64,000 nucleotides of DNA. Source: Zelopaecilomyces penicillatus (lineage: Eukaryota > Ascomycota > Sordariomycetes > Hypocreales > Pseudodiploosporaceae). The stretch lies in contig VCCP01000004.1 in assembly GCA_005765155.1 (NCBI GenBank), positions 2,976,001 through 3,040,000 on the forward strand, written 5' to 3'. Shown here piece after piece: positions 62,218 through 64,000 of the stretch. The translations under genes were made by a program, and so were the position numbers. Below the pieces are notes generated by a model. That model searched no databases. It worked only from the letters and a program-made list of their open reading frames with translations, and was not told where the DNA came from. How positions within the stretch are numbered: the first letter of the stretch is position 1; every line of letters begins with the position of its first letter.

Positions 62218-63497
62218 ATGGCAGGCGACTGTGGTTTAACATGCCCCGTCAATGGCGGATTTTTCTCTCATAGCCCCAGTGTTGGAGGAAGTGTGGTTCT
62301 CCTTACAGCCTTTGCCCTACTGGTACCCATCACTTTCATCCTTGGCTACCGGTTCCGAACGCCAGGTTTCGCGGCTATTCTGGCGACTGGGCTATTGTTG
62401 GAAGTCCTCGGCTTTGCAGGGCGAGTACTACTCCATTCTGCACGAAATGACCAAGGCTACTTTACTCTGATGCTCCTTGGGACGGTTCTGGGCCCGAGTT
62501 TCATGTCAAGTGCGATCTATCTCATTATTCCCCATCTCCTAGCCGTCTACGGAGAAGGGTTCAGTCCCTGCAGGCCAATGCTCGCAACCTTTTTTTTAAA
62601 TGGCCTGGTGGCCATCGGCTTAGTTATCCAGGTGGTAGGTGTTGTGTTTGTGGCGTATGGTGTCGGTGGAACGAGTGTTAGTGACCCTGCTTTGTGTTGC
62701 GAAACAATTGGTTATGACGTGCGTTGCTAACATTGCTGAACAGAGACTCCATAGCGCCGATATTATAGCTGGTGGAATAGGGGTTCAGGCCGTGTCTTTG
62801 CTGATAACGAGCGGCATATACTTTGCGTTTGTTTTGAGATTGGCGTCGGGCAAGGATGTCCAAGATCCCAAACACTCAAATGTCTACCTCTCTTCTCGAT
62901 TCTCCATATTCCTTCGCTGTGAGTTTTGGACCACTTGCTCCATCATATCATGATACAAACGCATACTGATTTCCACCCCTAGGTTTTGAGGCCGCAACCG
63001 TTCTCCTGCTGGGATACTCCATCTATCGCATTATTGAATTGGCAGGCGGCATAGGTGGTGATCTTTTTCAGAGTGAAGCGGCATTTATGATTGTGGACGG
63101 AGCAGTGCCCTTAGTATCCTGTCTCCTCTTGACTATGGTGCATCCAGGGGCTGCTTTTGGGTCTGCATGGAGTGCAACGTCCCCACGGCGACTCAAACGA
63201 CGTGTTCCCCCTGCCTTGAACCAAGAAATGGGCTACTCGGTTCATCAACGCTACGATCCCAATATTCGAAAACAGTTCTCGCCGTCAACTCAAAATCCAT
63301 TGCGAATGAGCTCTCCCCCAGAGCTTGCCTATGGCTCCTATGGGCTACCAGCAACTCCAAGGCCGACGGGTAAGCCACCAAGCCCGATGATTCCGTCACC
63401 GCGATCTGCTTGGACCGCCAACTCAAGGAGAATGAGTGATAAATCTGATAAACGAACGACGCCAAAGGATCTAGTGGACAGCGATGCACTTTGGTAA
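62218..63497 (+). CDS. RTA1-like seven-helix membrane protein
   Basis: A member of the fungal RTA1 family (lipid-translocating exporter or sterol-linked stress proteins such as Rta1, Rsb1). Exons 62218-62676, 62744-62918 and 62983-63497 join in phase, 382 aa. Seven hydrophobic helices can be followed: VVLLTAFALLVPITFILGY, AAILATGLLLEVLGFAGRV, FTLMLLGTVLGPSFMSSAIYL, FFLNGLVAIGLVIQVVGVVF, GGIGVQAVSLLITSGIYFAF, ATVLLLGYSIYRIIELAGG and VDGAVPLVSCLLLTMVHPG. The family hallmarks in the third helix (APxFxSAxxY-like, here GPSFMSSAIY) and sixth (YRIIELAGG) are visible. A cytosolic Ser/Pro-rich tail of about 100 residues follows. The first donor is the weaker GTTAGT. Confidence 0.93.
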
Positions 63498-64000
63498 TGG
63501 GCAGCGTTGCGTACATGATACCACACGCTCTGTAAAGCTTGGTGGAACTAGGCTGACGGAATGCCGAGTGGGTGTTTGTTTCCAGTACAAACGAAACAAG
63601 GGGGCTGTAGAAGGTGGATGGCACATGCGTTTTCGAAGCGGGGCGTTGGGGCGGGCTGTTGGTCGGTTGCAATGATTATGACGTGCTCCGATGCACCGAC
63701 TGCTGCTATTTTTTCTCTTTCCTTCTTTTTTCCTTTGATTGTAAAACTCATTTGGAGGAGAGAGTGCTATTTTCTATCTCAGGTCTCCTACCCAACCAAG
63801 ATACTTGGTAGAATGATCTATGTATCTGCCTAGTGCGGAAGAAAGGATGCCGCCTATGGGCAAAATCCACCATTTGTCCAGATCAATCAATAGTATTAAC
63901 ACCCCCAAAAAGCTCTATGTTGTCTAACTATTCTCTTATTCTCCTCTTTTGCCCCCGCACCAGAAAATACGTAGTTGAGTACAGACGCGGCACTCATCTC
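63498..64000. other. 3' flank at right edge
   Basis: 503 bp after the RTA1-like stop codon. A T/C-rich run lies near 63709-63739. No gene is supported before the window ends. Confidence 0.5.

Overview
The window is nuclear DNA of a filamentous ascomycete. Genes carry short introns of about 50-150 nt, with GTRNGT-type donors and CTAAC-like branch sites in several cases. Intergenic spaces are 0.3-3.6 kb, there are no operons, and the products are fungal-specific (Zn2Cys6 factor, RTA1 protein, Boi-type SH3/SAM/PH scaffold, MHP1-like LRR protein, Fhl1-like FHA/forkhead factor). A Sordariomycete, probably Hypocreales, is my inference from overall look; nothing here fixes the genus.

Layout. 1-3.6 kb: no supported gene. 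3.6-12.2 kb: two phospholipid genes, choline-phosphate cytidylyltransferase (minus) and a C2/EF-hand phosphatidylserine decarboxylase of the PSD2 type (plus), head to head across 3.4 kb. 13.9-17.7 kb: large MHP1-like leucine-rich-repeat protein (minus). 17.7-22.2 kb: gene-poor stretch with an AT-rich, RIP-like island and, beside it, a secreted-protein ORF broken by one in-frame TAG. 22.2-24.7 kb: ribosomal protein uL18/RPL5 (minus) and a HAD-like hydrolase (plus) sharing a 352-bp promoter that contains a telobox-like AGCCCTAA. 25.8-28.1 kb: Zn2Cys6 transcription factor (minus). 29.8-33.4 kb: SP-RING (PIAS/Siz-like) SUMO E3 ligase (minus). 34.5-38.1 kb: trifunctional C1-tetrahydrofolate synthase with a possible mitochondrial presequence and a second in-frame start (minus). 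40.2-43.3 kb: Boi1/Boi2-like polarity scaffold (plus). 44.3-48.2 kb: Fhl1-like factor with two AT-hooks (minus). 49.6-51.9 kb: a four-helix membrane protein (plus) convergent with a MOT1-type molybdate transporter (minus). 54.9 kb: a 63-residue single-pass membrane protein (plus). 55.7-59.1 kb: alpha/beta-hydrolase lipase and alpha-arrestin (both minus). 62.2-63.5 kb: RTA1-type seven-helix protein (plus).

Most genes are conserved housekeeping functions: phospholipid synthesis, one-carbon metabolism, ribosome, SUMO conjugation, polarity, trafficking. The accessory-looking part is 17.7-22.2 kb. I found no biosynthetic gene cluster, CRISPR array, intact transposon, tRNA or rRNA gene. Exon boundaries below were worked out by hand from splice signals, reading-frame phase and family continuity; where a start or donor is uncertain, this is stated.
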